In this document: in pieces, positions 11,196-22,441 of the stretch
Numbering within the stretch: the stretch's first letter is position 1
How the letters are laid out: each line of letters starts with the position of its first letter
DNA from: Diadema setosum
Taxonomy: Eukaryota > Echinodermata > Echinoidea > Diadematoida > Diadematidae
DNA length: 64,000 bases
Reading direction: 5' to 3'
Assembly: GCF_964275005.1 (NCBI RefSeq)
Contig: NC_092706.1
Coordinates: forward strand, 8,861,644 to 8,925,643
The notes under the pieces: generated by a model
What the model was told of the DNA's origin: nothing
What the model saw: the letters and a program-made list of their open reading frames with translations, nothing else
The model's database searches: none
Position numbers and translations under genes: made by a program

Positions 11196-11340
11196 GTGTG
11201 TTTGTCTGTGTGTCTGTGTGTTTCTCTGTGTGTGTCTGTGTGTGTGTGCGTGCGTGCGTGTACATGTGTACATGAATGTGCTTGTACAATGATTATGCAG
11301 GAGTCAGTAATCAATTCAAATCAAAACTAGATAATGGTCA
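10201..11340. other. Spacer with partial copies of the receptor upstream region
   Basis: 10345-10520 repeats the GCTCCAACATTACAC block and the TTC-rich/GCTTCTTTAAAG block found upstream of copy 1. A similar GCTTTAAGTACGGCAATGAAAC block follows again at 11410. Part of the upstream region therefore appears twice here, separated by about 0.8 kb that holds AT repeats (10915-10972). No gene is recognised. Confidence 0.45.
11155..11262. repeat. (TA)n and (TG)n microsatellite cluster
   Basis: A TA run of about 27 bp followed by imperfect TG/TCTG repeats. Confidence 0.85.
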
Positions 11341-12205
11341 CCTTCTCCTTCTCCTTCTTCTTCTTCTTCTTCTTCTTCTTCTTCTTCATTTCCATCTTCT
11401 CATGATAAATGTCGCTTTAAGTACGGCAATGAAACAGCTACTACTATTCTAGTTCGTTCAATGCAAATCCATAATTGTCTGGGGAGAACACAAATAATCT
11501 GACAGCAAAGAAGATGACTACATGACATTATCAGAAATAAAAAAACAAACAAACAAACATATAAACAAGAAAATACAGGGGTATAGCGACTTGCGAGCCA
11601 AAATAGCAAGGGTAATATGACGACTAACAACACTAAAGAGCAGTGAGTGCTACGTATGTTCGATCGGTCGATCGAGAGAGAGAGAGAGAGAGAAGAAAAG
11701 CAAGAAAGAAAGAAGAAAGGAAGAGAGCAAGATAGGGGAAGGAAAAACAGAGTAACAATCTTCATACTTCCAGGGAATGTGCTACACCATTAGCCTTTTC
11801 ATGACAGGAGCATAATACGAAATCATCGATTTTTGTTTTCCTCGGATAACAAAATTGTCTTGCACATCCATTAGCGCTGGGCACTGCAATTCATGCACGG
11901 ATCAATGATCGATATTGCTGTAATATTGCAGCAGCTTATAAGCTCGAATATTGTGATGTTGGTGAACTCCTTCGGACATTGTTGGAGTCTCCGACCATCT
12001 TCAAAAATCTTTTTGAATTCCAGGTGAAATATCAAAACTTTCTTTTCTATCTGGCGAATAAAAAAAAAAAAAAAAAAAAAAACGAGCTTAGGTTGACTTT
12101 GCAGGAAAGTGACTTGAAGGTTACATCATAGATTCCATTCAACTCTTTCTGGCTTCTGCCATTCAATTACTTTCAAAGTGCACTCGCGGAGGGATCTAAC
12201 GATGT
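11341..12205 (+). promoter_or_regulatory. Conserved upstream region of GPCR copy 2
   Basis: Ordered blocks shared with the other copies: (CTT)n 11343-11390; GCAGTGAGTG-like block with AACAAACAAACA (11500-11655); GA tract 11673-11694; CACATCCATTAGCGCTG and CTGCAATTCATG (about 11863-11897); a TTGGTGAACTCC block near 11958; and CATAGATTCCATTCAAC (about 12126-12142). Confidence 0.6.
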
Positions 12206-12212
12206 GTTTTCA

Positions 12213-12246
12213 TATAAAAGTGGTGTCGAAGTTTGCCGAAATTTCA
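12213..12246 (+). promoter_or_regulatory. Core promoter of GPCR copy 2
   Basis: TATAAAAG at 12213-12220, with initiator-like TTTCACT whose A is at 12246, 33 bp after the first T of the box. Confidence 0.78.
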
Positions 12247-12297
12247 CTACATCTTTCTGGACGCTCACTGTGAGACCAACCTGGTCTTATTTACGAG
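12246..12297 (+). other. Untranslated first exon of GPCR copy 2
   Basis: A 52-nt exon ending CGAG|GTAAGT. The intron runs to the acceptor CTTCTCCAAAAG ending at 13459 and holds a 260-bp MITE (12635-12894) and a GT repeat (12321-12352). Confidence 0.65.
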
Positions 12298-12320
12298 GTA
12301 AGTGTCTATGTGTGTATGTT

Positions 12321-12325
12321 TGTAA

Positions 12326-12352
<27 letters not shown>
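12321..12352. repeat. (GT)n microsatellite
   Basis: GT dinucleotide run just after the donor of copy 2. Confidence 0.85.
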
Positions 12353-12357
<5 letters not shown>

Positions 12358-12634
12358 ACATTCATATACACGGTTAACATCGTTAGCATGATTGTTTTTG
12401 TTTTCTTGGAAAATCTACATTGTAGGGTCAAGTAATAACCTTACAATTCCTATACTTTTTTGTTTTCTTCTATTGTAAACAGATTATAAAGACATTCATA
12501 ATACATATGTTTGATTCGTTATCAAAATTATTTATGGTAACCTGTAAACCACAAACGAAATCTAATGTGAAGTAAACTTCTGCATGACGGTGTGACAGGT
12601 TTTTTCAAAATGACAGATAGCATGTGCTCAGGTA

Positions 12635-12894
12635 ATATATGAAGAGTTTGTTTGCAAAAACCGATAAGTCCATATTTGCCAAATGGAGATATTTGCGATT
12701 AAAAGTCAAGAAAAATAAAGAGAATAATATGAAAAATTCTGCTTCTTTTGACCATAACTTTAAAAATGTACCTTTATATGTAGTGACCGATATATAATTT
12801 AAAAGGTATTATTTTGTACTTTATGACAGAGACAGTAATTCAAAATCTTAAAAAATGGACTTATCGGATTTTGCGAACAAACTGTTCATATATA
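12635..12894. mobile_element. 260-bp MITE, copy in intron of GPCR copy 2
   Basis: The left end ATATATGAAGAGTTTGTTTG and the right end reading inward as ATATATGAACAGTTTGTTCG form inverted repeats that go on into CCGATAAGTCCA. A second copy in opposite relative orientation lies at 52026-52286. Both contain the same internal blocks (GGAGATATTTGCGATTAAA; TGACCATAACTT; AAAAGGTATTATTTTGTACTT). Confidence 0.8.
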
Positions 12895-13476
12895 ACAAGA
12901 ACTTTAAGGGTGGTCAATAGCATACTTCCATTTCGTTTTTGTCTTTGAAGATTTGTTTTTTTTAAAGATGAAAGGCAAAGGATTTTTTTATTTTACCAAT
13001 TTTGATTTCGCAATTTTAGGGAAATAATCATGTCCTATTTTCTACTTCATAACAGCAAGGCCGTTATTTCATCACTATCAATTACTGTGTCAACGATTTT
13101 TTTTTTTTCTTCTAGACTTTGTTTCTACTACACAAACCAACAATGTTTCAAAGCAACGAAAATGGGAGGACTAGAGTTAAGGACACTCGTACTGATTATC
13201 AAGATTATATTGCAACGTTCTTCTTTCAATTGACGGTGAACATAAAGTTTCGAAAAACGCAGATTAATTGAAGTAGAACGTTTACTCAAAATATTTACGG
13301 CAAATAATAATGACGAAGCTGTCTCTAAGGACAAGGAATCATATTTATTACATTGAACAATGCTCAATCATCTTCAAATTGTTTACTTGGTTGAGTTGAT
13401 TGGTAAGACATAACATAATAAGAAATCATTGTAATTTATCTTTCTCTCTTCTCCAAAAGGAATCGCTTTTAACACT

Positions 13477-14589
13477 ATGATGACGGCGGCTACTGAAACA
13501 TCAGCTAAATTACACTCAGATGTGGCAATGACCGAAATGCTAACTGTCTCTTCAGAATCAGCTAGCGATGAGGAATATAGTAATTTTGTGTCTATGGCTG
13601 GGCACAACAAGAGCACGTGGTCATGGGAAGTCATGACATGGTCCTGGTATGTAATCTGTGAGCTTGCTATAGCAATTCTTGGAATCACCGGCAACGTTCT
13701 TGTCATCACTGTAGTGTTCGGCCGTCGCACTAAGAGTCGCTCAACGGATATCCTCGTTGGAAATCTGGCGATAGCTGATTTCCTCACTTCGATCCTTCTG
13801 GTTCCATTCCCAAAAGTCAAATATATTCCTAATTCATGGATGGGAGCATTGTATTGTAAAATCTTAGAAGGCGAGTATTTGATGTGGACCACGATTACGG
13901 CGTCGATCTACATCCTGGTCGCAGTGTCCCTCGATCGCTTCTTCGCTGTCGTTTATCCGATCCATTTTAAGCGCTTCGCCAGTCGCCGACTCGTGAATAT
14001 CATCGTTTGTTTCATTTGGGCGGGATCATGCGTCTCAATGGTTCGAATCCTTTTGAGCAACACTACAGATGTGATAATGGGAAAGTGCGTCTATCAGGCA
14101 CTGCCGCGAAACCATGAAATTCTCTACGGAATTTATTACTTCATCGTTCAGTTCGCTCTCCCAACCGTCCTCATGCTAGTGACCCAGGTATCTATCGTGC
14201 GGTCACTCCGGCGGGAGGCCGCCCGCTTCACGTCGAAAGAGTCTACAGCAACGTTCCACAATATCGCCCGATCTCGAGCCCTCACTTTAACGTTAACGGT
14301 TGTCCTTATCTACGTCATCTGCTGGGCCCCAGACCAAATAGCGTATTTCACTTTCAACCTGGGACTCACTCCTTCCTTTGTGCGCAGTCCTTTTGCACGC
14401 GTAGTCATCGCACTCGCCATTTGTAACTCCTGTGTCAACCCAATACTGTACACTCTTCGTCACCCGCAATTTCGTGAAGCCGTCATGGATTTTGTCAGAA
14501 ATAAAAGCAAAAGAAATACACCAATATTTGAGGATGTGGAATTACCTTACCTGTCAAAGAAAAGTCATCAGAGTATTGACAAAGCGTAA
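13477..14589 (+). CDS. Class A GPCR, tandem copy 2
   Basis: A 370-residue receptor in one coding exon. It has the same motifs as copy 1: TGN with N73 (TM1), LAIADF (TM2), DRFFAVVYP after TM3, CWAPDQI (TM6), NSCVNPILY (TM7) and a conserved tail NKSKRNTPIFEDVE. The N-terminus keeps DEEYSNF and, unlike copy 1, has an N-glycosylation site NKS at 44. The start is the first ATG after the predicted acceptor at 13459 and is followed at once by a second ATG. The downstream start shared by copies 1, 3 and 4 is ACA here, so this copy can only use the upstream one. It is one residue shorter in extracellular loop 3 than copy 1. Ligand unknown. Confidence 0.93.
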   Translation: MMTAATETSAKLHSDVAMTEMLTVSSESASDEEYSNFVSMAGHNKSTWSWEVMTWSWYVICELAIAILGITGNVLVITVVFGRRTKSRSTDILVGNLAIADFLTSILLVPFPKVKYIPNSWMGALYCKILEGEYLMWTTITASIYILVAVSLDRFFAVVYPIHFKRFASRRLVNIIVCFIWAGSCVSMVRILLSNTTDVIMGKCVYQALPRNHEILYGIYYFIVQFALPTVLMLVTQVSIVRSLRREAARFTSKESTATFHNIARSRALTLTLTVVLIYVICWAPDQIAYFTFNLGLTPSFVRSPFARVVIALAICNSCVNPILYTLRHPQFREAVMDFVRNKSKRNTPIFEDVELPYLSKKSHQSIDKA

Positions 14590-14769
14590 TATTTCACTGG
14601 CCATACTCGTACGCGTTTTCAATTTACCAGCAGGCCAAGATGGAATCATTTTATTTTAAAGGGTATTCTATCCTCAATCGCGGATCCACCTGAGCATATT
14701 TTTTATAAGTCTATTATGTTGTTTTTTTTTCCGATCATATAAAAACAGCCTGGGTTGTCCCTTTATTCA

Positions 14770-15190
14770 GAAAAGGAGATGATCCCTCGGGGTAGTTTAT
14801 TTGGACCGTTACTTTTTATATCTAATATTAATGACTTAGGCAGATCATCTGATATATACTTTTTTTGATGATTAATCAAATTTTTTCTTTTCCCATCAAA
14901 ACCCAGACATTCTCGTAGACATTGTCAACTCTGAATTAAAAAAAAAAAAAAACACAACCTTCAAAAAACTAAGTACATGTACAAGCACAGATTTAATTTT
15001 TTATAACACTCGATTAGAACGGTATCCCACATAAAATTTCTCGGTATTACAGTGGATAATATCATTAACATAAGAAAATAATTTCACGTAATATTAGTAT
15101 CATTATTAAACTTAAGTTTCACATTGCATCGTCTCCTTTGATATTAATTATTCACCATGGATTTTGCAGATGAAACAAAGATGCAGTTTT
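14770..15190 (+). mobile_element. LINE reverse transcriptase fragment
   Basis: Translation in shifting frames gives GSLFGPLLFISNINDL (family GPLLF.IYINDL), then SNFFFSHQNPDILVDIVNSELKK, then FLGITVDN and a VSLLNLSFTLHRLL-like piece. This is the order after the RT active-site region of jockey/nimb-type LINEs. It is a short dead fragment about 200 bp after receptor copy 2. Confidence 0.65.
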
Positions 15191-15403
15191 GGTGCTTCAA
15201 AATAGTTCTTAAATGTGAGTTAGAGATAGAAACAACCTATATAAAAAAATGATTCAGTATAGTCAATGTTAAGTATTGTTTAATATAGAAAATGTGAACA
15301 ACAGTTGCAATGCCACATTATTTCTATACTAGACCGTCTACAGTTATGGTTCATTGAGAAAAATAGTGATATCTCCTTATAATTTAGGTTTTATCAGTGT
15401 CAG

Positions 15404-15862
15404 ATGAGTGTCGAGTCAGTCTGTTGTGTGTCAGATTGTATTGCGCAGCTATCGGGCGTGTCTGGCCGACGTCCGGCACAATCTGTGGAGTGTTCAATGA
15501 TTAACCATAACCTGATGCTCATCCGATTTCAATCTGCGATCTCGTGTTTGAGAGTCGCCCAACAAGAATCCAACACTCATCGGAGGGTAAACGGTACTTT
15601 GCATCGTCCGATTACTACCCGTTGTGAGATCGAAGGGTTAATAGCTCATCAACTCAACTGTCACCTGACACTCATCGTACACTCATCGTATAAACCTAGT
15701 GACATCCGATGGCCAACGGTTTATAAAAGGAGGGTGATCCTACGGTCAGCCAGGACAAGCGATTTTGCAGACTTTTATCGGACAATAGCTGTTAGCTATA
15801 TGCTGATTGTGAAGGCTAGGAGTCCACTACCAAGCACCCTTCTGCGATTTAGTGTGGAATGA
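15404..15862 (+). other. Unassigned 152-codon open frame in a GC-richer island
   Basis: An open frame beginning MSVESVCCVSDC with no domain I recognise. The sequence is clearly richer in C and G than its surroundings, and a TATAAAAGG box lies inside it at 15722. Both facts suggest it is a repeat or promoter-type segment rather than a protein gene. No splice signals were assigned. Protein-coding status is doubtful. Confidence 0.2.
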
Positions 15863-16072
15863 GACCTTAAGTAAACAAAAATGTGAATTGAGTGAATGTA
15901 GCAATATTAGCTGAACACATCAGTGAAAGCTTGAGGAAAATGGGACAATCCCTTAAAGTTATGAATTGTTAAAGTTTCGGTGCCGCTACTGCTGGATAAG
16001 TGGACTACATTGTTTTGTGACGTCACGTATGGAAAACGATATCACGAATTCCCCCCCCCCCAAAAAAAAAAA

Positions 16073-16073
16073 A

Positions 16074-16124
<51 letters not shown>
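16073..16124. repeat. (TA)n microsatellite
   Basis: Pure TA run following poly-C and poly-A tracts. Confidence 0.95.
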
Positions 16125-16125
<1 letters not shown>

Positions 16126-18961
16126 CTTTTATTCTGTGAAAAAGTTAACATTCCTCCGAATTGTTACTGACATATGATAAGTGAAAATCTACCCCCGCCC
16201 TTTCTGGTTGGAGGTAAAGAAATGATATTTTTAGATGCCAGATGTTTTGTTTTTTGTCTTGTATTTGCCTCACGCTGCTTTCCATAGCAAACGTTACAAA
16301 ATGCTGCAGACATCTCATCAAGCGCTGGCAGAAGCGAAACTTAGGATTCATAACTTTCCAACGGATTGACCGATTTTCCCCAAAATTATTTCACTAACGT
16401 GTTCTACTAATATTGCTGCATCTACTTAGTCCATGCGTATATTTGAATTTATTCTTCTTTAAGAGCCAGCAGACTCTCCTGTGCCACAATAAACCCAAAA
16501 TGTCAATGGACTATCGTAACTTATGCACTTCTACTCCTCCGGCTCCCGAGGATTCAACGATAAAGGACACTCTGGTCCCCGTCACACCTCACACCGTCAC
16601 ATGCCGGTAATGGTATATGCTGTGGAGACCCAGAGCTCCCTCGTAATCAGGAAGAACGAAATAATTGAGTTTACGAAACTAGAATGAGAGCAATGAAATA
16701 AGTATATGCTTATAATAAAAGCACTGTTGTTTTGAATTGTTTTAGCTTCCTTCTTATCTAATTGCCCTCGGGAATACATGGCATTGGCATTTCAATTAAA
16801 ACGTTGTTAAACTAGCGTTAGGAGTTGTGCTGTTTGGGAGAGCTTGTTTGACCCGCTTTCATTCACGATTTAAGATTTTAGTAACAGTTTGTCAGAAAAA
16901 TATCCGACCAAAATACTTCATGAAATGCCTCCCTGAGCTTAGTTCCTTCATAGGACGATCTTGCCTCGTCAGATCACGCCCGTCATGTCTGACACTGACC
17001 TGATAGTCGACCAACACAATTCGGATTCATCAGACTGTGATCCGATACACTTCGGTGGGTGGCCGGAAGCAACACACCTTGCTTCCGACGAGTGACCGAT
17101 GAGAAAAAAATATCTGTGGAATGGGGGTACATTTGTATTAGACAACATCTTAACGGGTTTGGACATGTACAGCTAAACGTTGTAAACGTTGAATTTACAT
17201 TGATTCACGTTTCAAGAGGAATACGTTTTAACCGAACGAGCCTATTGATTATCGGATATTTAATATAGCTGCGTGCTAACCCTGATTCAAAATGCTGCTG
17301 CTTTAGATTACTTCTATAAAGTTCGTAATGAACATTCAAGCAAAGTTATTTTATTTTTTACCTCCACTTTTGCTCTTACAACAGAGGAGGAAAGACGTTT
17401 GCTGAAATTTGGGGTGGCGTAGACAAAATTTTGTCTCCTCAATGCTTAGCTGAACCGACAAGTTTTTGATTATTCAGCGCATGGCTGGGAGTTACCCTAT
17501 AGGTACATTTTGAGACAGAACAGAAAAGGGATAATTCACTTAAATCAAAGCTGCCAAAATGGTAGCGACCACATCGCAGACTCCTTCGAAATTCGAGCAA
17601 AATTGCATAGTTCCTATATTACATTACAAGTTATTAGTACTACTATACGGCTACAGCAACTACTATGTATTATCCTACTGTACATTCCATACCATTATCT
17701 ACTTTTTAATAATTTTCAGTTTTCTAATGGCTATAAGAAGCAAATATATGTATAAGACTAAATATCGTGTTTAATTTTCTTTTATGCGTGCGTGCGTGCT
17801 CGAGAAGGTGTAGACATATTTTTATGTTCATTTCTCTGAAAGACATGTTTGCTTGTTTGTTTGTTTGTTTATTTACTCCATAACAGATTTTGCAAAAGAT
17901 AAAACTTCCATGTAGATACCAAAGAAACCATAGGTCGATTAGTAGACAAAGGTAAATAGAAACAAAGATAGGTATATAGATAAATAGATGGACAGACAGA
18001 TGGAAAGACAGATAGGAGAATACTGTGGGCGAAGAGATGAAATCCTGAAAGAAACCAGACCAGAGAAAAGGAATGTTAGTAGAATAAGCAGGCGCGACCC
18101 TTAAAGCAATGGAATAGAGTAATCTTACTTAAATGAAACAAAGAAAGTTGAGTGTAAGTTAATTTCTCTTGTAGACTTGTCAGTCACCATGCAAAACGCA
18201 TTTATTATGGGGGTAAGGAATGCAGTCAGTTAGAAATCTCCGGTTTTTTCTTGTAACAAATCGAACATCACAACCACTTGTAAATAGCCAACGCTGTTGG
18301 GAGAGGGCGTTCTGCAATAATAGTGTCCTTTCACTCTTTTGGGAACATGAGTTTTCGAGGTACAATGTATATAGGGACCTTGAAAAGGGTTATGCGGCTT
18401 TTTAAAAATCGAGCACAGCTGCAGACCCTTTCAATATAAACACACGATGAGGGCCTTGGTTCCACAGATAAAGGGGATGGCTAGTACCTGATCAGTGGGA
18501 ATGCTGGGGGATGATTGTTCCAATCCTTGTGGATTCATATAAGACTACTATTATCTATTGTTGTGTGAAAATCATTTGCTTCAGAATGGTCTCATATTCA
18601 AGTAATGTGCAGTTCAATGCTTCCAGGTTAGCATGCCTGTACAGTGACGGGGCGATCATTAACGTGCCGTTAAGCCACATTCCTCACATTCATAGAGATA
18701 ATCATCACTCTGTGTGTGAATAGCTTTGCATAAAAAGACGGAAAATGTTTGAGAAGGTCGAGCAGTACTTAGCGATGGCGCTTGAGGGAATTCGCATGTT
18801 CACAATACATGTATCAGCAAACACACCGGATACCCACATGCATACACATACAATATAAGATATAATATGATAAAACTGTCAGACACACGTGCTCAGCTGA
18901 CATACAAAAATAATAATCATAATAATTTAACATTTTCTAGAAATCACAAGGACGAGCAAAT

Positions 18962-19160
18962 AGGGCATTTCATTTCATTTCGTTTATTTCATTTCCAACA
19001 ATGCAAAACATTTTCATACATAAATTATCACAATATCAATACAATGTAGTATATAAAACAAAGAAAAATACGTGAAGTTAACAATACAACGCATTACAAA
19101 AGCAATTGAAAATTGAATTAAAACTAAAGTTGCAGGAAATGGAGGAGACATGCTAAAAAG
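18962..19160 (-). mobile_element. Possible LINE 3' tail (minus orientation)
   Basis: Read on minus, the segment ends in short repeats of the AAATGA type after an A-rich region, as CR1/L2-like elements often do. There is no protein match, so this is only a likely retroelement end. Confidence 0.3.
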
Positions 19161-19884
19161 CTAAGTTTGTATTTTGCAGTCTCCTCGTGGACAAAAAGAA
19201 TAAATAGCATCAAGGAAGCAAGTTGCTAGATATATAAATAAAAGGTACACAACACATACAGACCTATACAAACAAACAAACAAACAGATGGACAAACAAA
19301 CACAAGTAACCTCTCTTGCAAAGAGAAAGATAGAGAAAAAATAACACAGTGAAGGAAAAAGAAGAAATAGAGGATTCTTTTTGAAAGCAGAAACAGGAGA
19401 CATGAGGACAGGAAAAAGGCGAGAAGGGAGAAGAGATGAAGGGTCTATACCAGCACACGCGAGGCACAATATGCGATGGATCACCGAAATAAATGTAGGA
19501 AAGGAATAGATTAAAGAAAAGAATGAGTATGACGAATAAAAAAGAAAGCTCAAAATTAAGGCTAACTAAAATGTAACTCATTCCGCTATACAAGAATTTA
19601 TAAACAACATTAGAACTATATGAAGATGCTGAGATACAGCAAAGTTTAAAAAACCCTCTAAAATATTAAAATTGTAAAAATAAAACAAAAAACCCACCAT
19701 ATCAATTAGTAACGATGAGAGCTATGAACACTTTGACAGTAGTAAAGAAATTATAACACAATGAAGACAATACAATTTTATGTTCACACACACATCCACG
19801 AGCATTCACACACACATCCACGAGCATTCACACACAAACACGCTCTGATATTCATAACATCATTATCTTAAGAATACAGTGTCT

Positions 19885-21195
19885 TTGTGTTCAGAGCAAA
19901 ATAAGCTCTACATTACACAATGCTTATGGAAACAAAGCGAACTTCACCTTCATTAAATGTTCCATCTCACATCATATCAAATTGTATTTTCCTCATTATA
20001 ATTATTCTTTCCCTTTTTTAATTCTTCTTCCTTTGTTTAATATCATAACATTCCCCAAACTTTATCTCAACCCGTTCCATACTGAATTCTGAAATCCCCG
20101 AAGACTTAATACGCAGGTTTTCCATCAGGTTTCCGTAGGGAACGGGTTAATAAGCTCATTTCAGTGCTGACAGCCAAATAAGTTCAATAGCTCACACCGT
20201 TTCGAAAACGAGAGTGAACGATACACCCATACGAACGTCTTATCTAAAATTTTATCGAATTACATCTTTTTAAACTTCATTATACCCTTTCCCTCTTATT
20301 CATCATCATCATCATCTTCTTCTCCTTCTCCTCCTTCTTTTTCTTGTTACCGTAAATACTGTTTGGGATATGGGGAAAAATAGAGTACAATGGGACTCCA
20401 AAATAACGTAGGAAGATTTGCAAGTACTGAGAGCAGAGAAAGAGACTATAGATTATCGAAAATATATCCATATACCCCCTCCAAAGAGAGAGAGGGGGGG
20501 GGGGGAGAGGAAGAGATACTGAAGAGAGATTCGCTATTAAACTATCAATAGAAACAAAACGGGTATAGACCAGGGAGAGCTGATGGGTGTTAAAGAAATG
20601 TTGTTTTTTTTTTTCAGCGTATGCTCGAGAGAAAGGCACAGACGCAGAAAGCAAGAGAGAAAGAAAGAGAAAGAGAGAGAGAGAGAGAGAGAGAACGAGA
20701 GAAAACGATAAGAAATGTTTTTAGAGAATATGCGCACCGAGGAACTTTGTTACATTCTCAATCTTTTCATGGCAATGAACGAAATAGTGAAATAATCGAT
20801 TTTTTTTTTTCGTTTTCCACGACCACATTTCATCCGCGCATCCGTTAGCTTAAACGGTTGGGCACTGCAATTCATGAATGAATGAATTGATATATGACCG
20901 TTATAGATTTCATTTTCTATGCAGTTAGGGAAGAACTGAACGGCTATGTAGCGTTAATGCGTTTCTTTGTACTCTTCTCTGGATGGAAGATCGTCTAACA
21001 GTCATTGCATAATGGTGACACGTTCTTCAGAATGAAAGACAAATACAAAAAAAATGCGTCCAGGTTACCTTCACAGAAGAGCTAATGTGGGTTGAAGGTT
21101 CGATCACAGATTCCGTTCAACATTTCATCTTTTTATTTTTTTTTTTGATCATCAATCACTTTCAGAGCACACTCGTCAAAATAATCTGGCGATGA
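19885..21195 (+). promoter_or_regulatory. Conserved upstream region of GPCR copy 3
   Basis: Shared blocks in the same order as the other copies: GCTCTACATTACACAATG (19905), a TTC-rich tract, a long GA tract (20636-20700), CGCATCCGTTAGC and CTGCAATTCATG (about 20838-20877), GACCGTTATAGAT (20897), and CACAGATTCCGTTCAAC (about 21106-21122). A tiny inverted-repeat element with AACCCGTTCC/GGAACGGGTT ends (about 20068-20151) is inserted in the distal part. Confidence 0.6.
20636..20700. repeat. (GA)n tract upstream of GPCR copy 3
   Basis: GA-rich run with about ten tandem GA units. The equivalents upstream of the other copies are at 3429, 11673 and 29134. Confidence 0.9.
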
Positions 21196-21202
21196 GCTTT
21201 TG

Positions 21203-21236
21203 TATAAAAGTAGTATTGAACTTTTTTGAAGTTTCA
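21203..21236 (+). promoter_or_regulatory. Core promoter of GPCR copy 3
   Basis: TATAAAAG at 21203-21210; initiator-like TTTCACTTC with A at 21236, again 33 bp after the first T. Confidence 0.78.
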
Positions 21237-21296
21237 CTTCGTCTTTCGTGACGTTCACTGCGAGACAAACCTGATTTCAGCTATCTTCTTAATAAG
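21236..21296 (+). other. Untranslated first exon of GPCR copy 3
   Basis: A 61-nt exon ending AATAAG|GTAAGT, the same length as in copy 4. It contains no ATG. The intron runs to the acceptor CAG ending at 22415. Confidence 0.65.
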
Positions 21297-22441
21297 GTAA
21301 GTGCAAATTAATCTTATACTAGTGCTGTGATATGTAAAATAATCCACACGATCAGCTATTTTTTTTTCTAGTAACGGTTAACATCATCAGCATGCGTTTT
21401 CCCCGGGAAATTCCAAATCAGGCCAAAAGTAAACTTTACAGTCTTGCTCTTGTTTCTAGTTAATGCTTCTCTCATAAATCGTAGCATCTGGTAGATTGAA
21501 TTTCATGTATTGTGGTACGGAGCTTTGAAAATCAGAAAATCAACATTAAAATCTAAAACAGATTCAAAAAATTTTTCTTCTTTCTTTTTTAGCGGAAATC
21601 AAATCCACTCCTAACTACACTTGGAAGTGATAAACTTTCATAATCTATTATGATGGGAAGATTATAATTCGTTGGAGACATACACACACACACACACACC
21701 ATATTTCTGTGAAAATATTCGTCCTTTCAGTTCGGCAAAAGCCGAAACTTAATGTAATGTATGTATGTACATAAAGGTGTGACATGGTTTTCAAAATTCA
21801 AAACTCAGAAAGTCTCGCTCTGTATCTAACAGGTTTTTGTCGTTCACATGGCATGTTTAAAAAGGTTCATGGCACACACACACACAAAAAAAAATAATAA
21901 TTACCTTTGTTCCCCCTTTTCACGATTTCATGTCAAACTTATTTTGATTTTTTATAGAATCAACGCCAAAAAGAAGATCGAATGGTTTCATCTTTGTCAT
22001 TATCTTTATCTTTATTGTCAGTCAGACGGCAATGTCTCTTTTTCTTCATGTGAAACATATCCGGGTATTTGTGTCTGCAACACATAGTATTTTAAAGAGA
22101 CCAGAATGAGAGAATTATATCACTTGGACGTAGATGAAAATTATGATAGTAAAGATCCATCGGAGTGCATCCCTTGTCACTGGCGGTAAATAGGCCTATA
22201 AAATTATGAAAAATATTAACTTATGGAAGCAGAATACCAACTTGCATGAAATCATGGTAATGTTCATGATAATAATGATAAAAACGGCCCCGGTAGGACA
22301 ATGATTCTCTGTATAATATCATTAGATATTTTCCGATGATCTAAAAGACTTGACATAACAATTCATTTTTATGTTGTGTTTTGCCCTTCTTGTATTACTT
22401 GTACTATAATGACAGAGTACCATCAATCGATTATCAACGCA

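Larger units (their letters stand above)
15191..18950. other. Spacer between copy 2 and copy 3 modules
   Basis: Apart from the 15404-15862 island and a TA microsatellite, no gene or clear element is seen. Short open frames near 16413, 16969, 17059 and 17510 show no family features and no coding bias. TAGA/GACA-type simple repeats lie near 17960-18020. Confidence 0.4.

Noticed and set aside
22376-22441. N-terminal extension of GPCR copy 3
   Set aside because: It begins with GTG and lies mostly before the acceptor at 22414-22415; the conserved protein starts at 22442.
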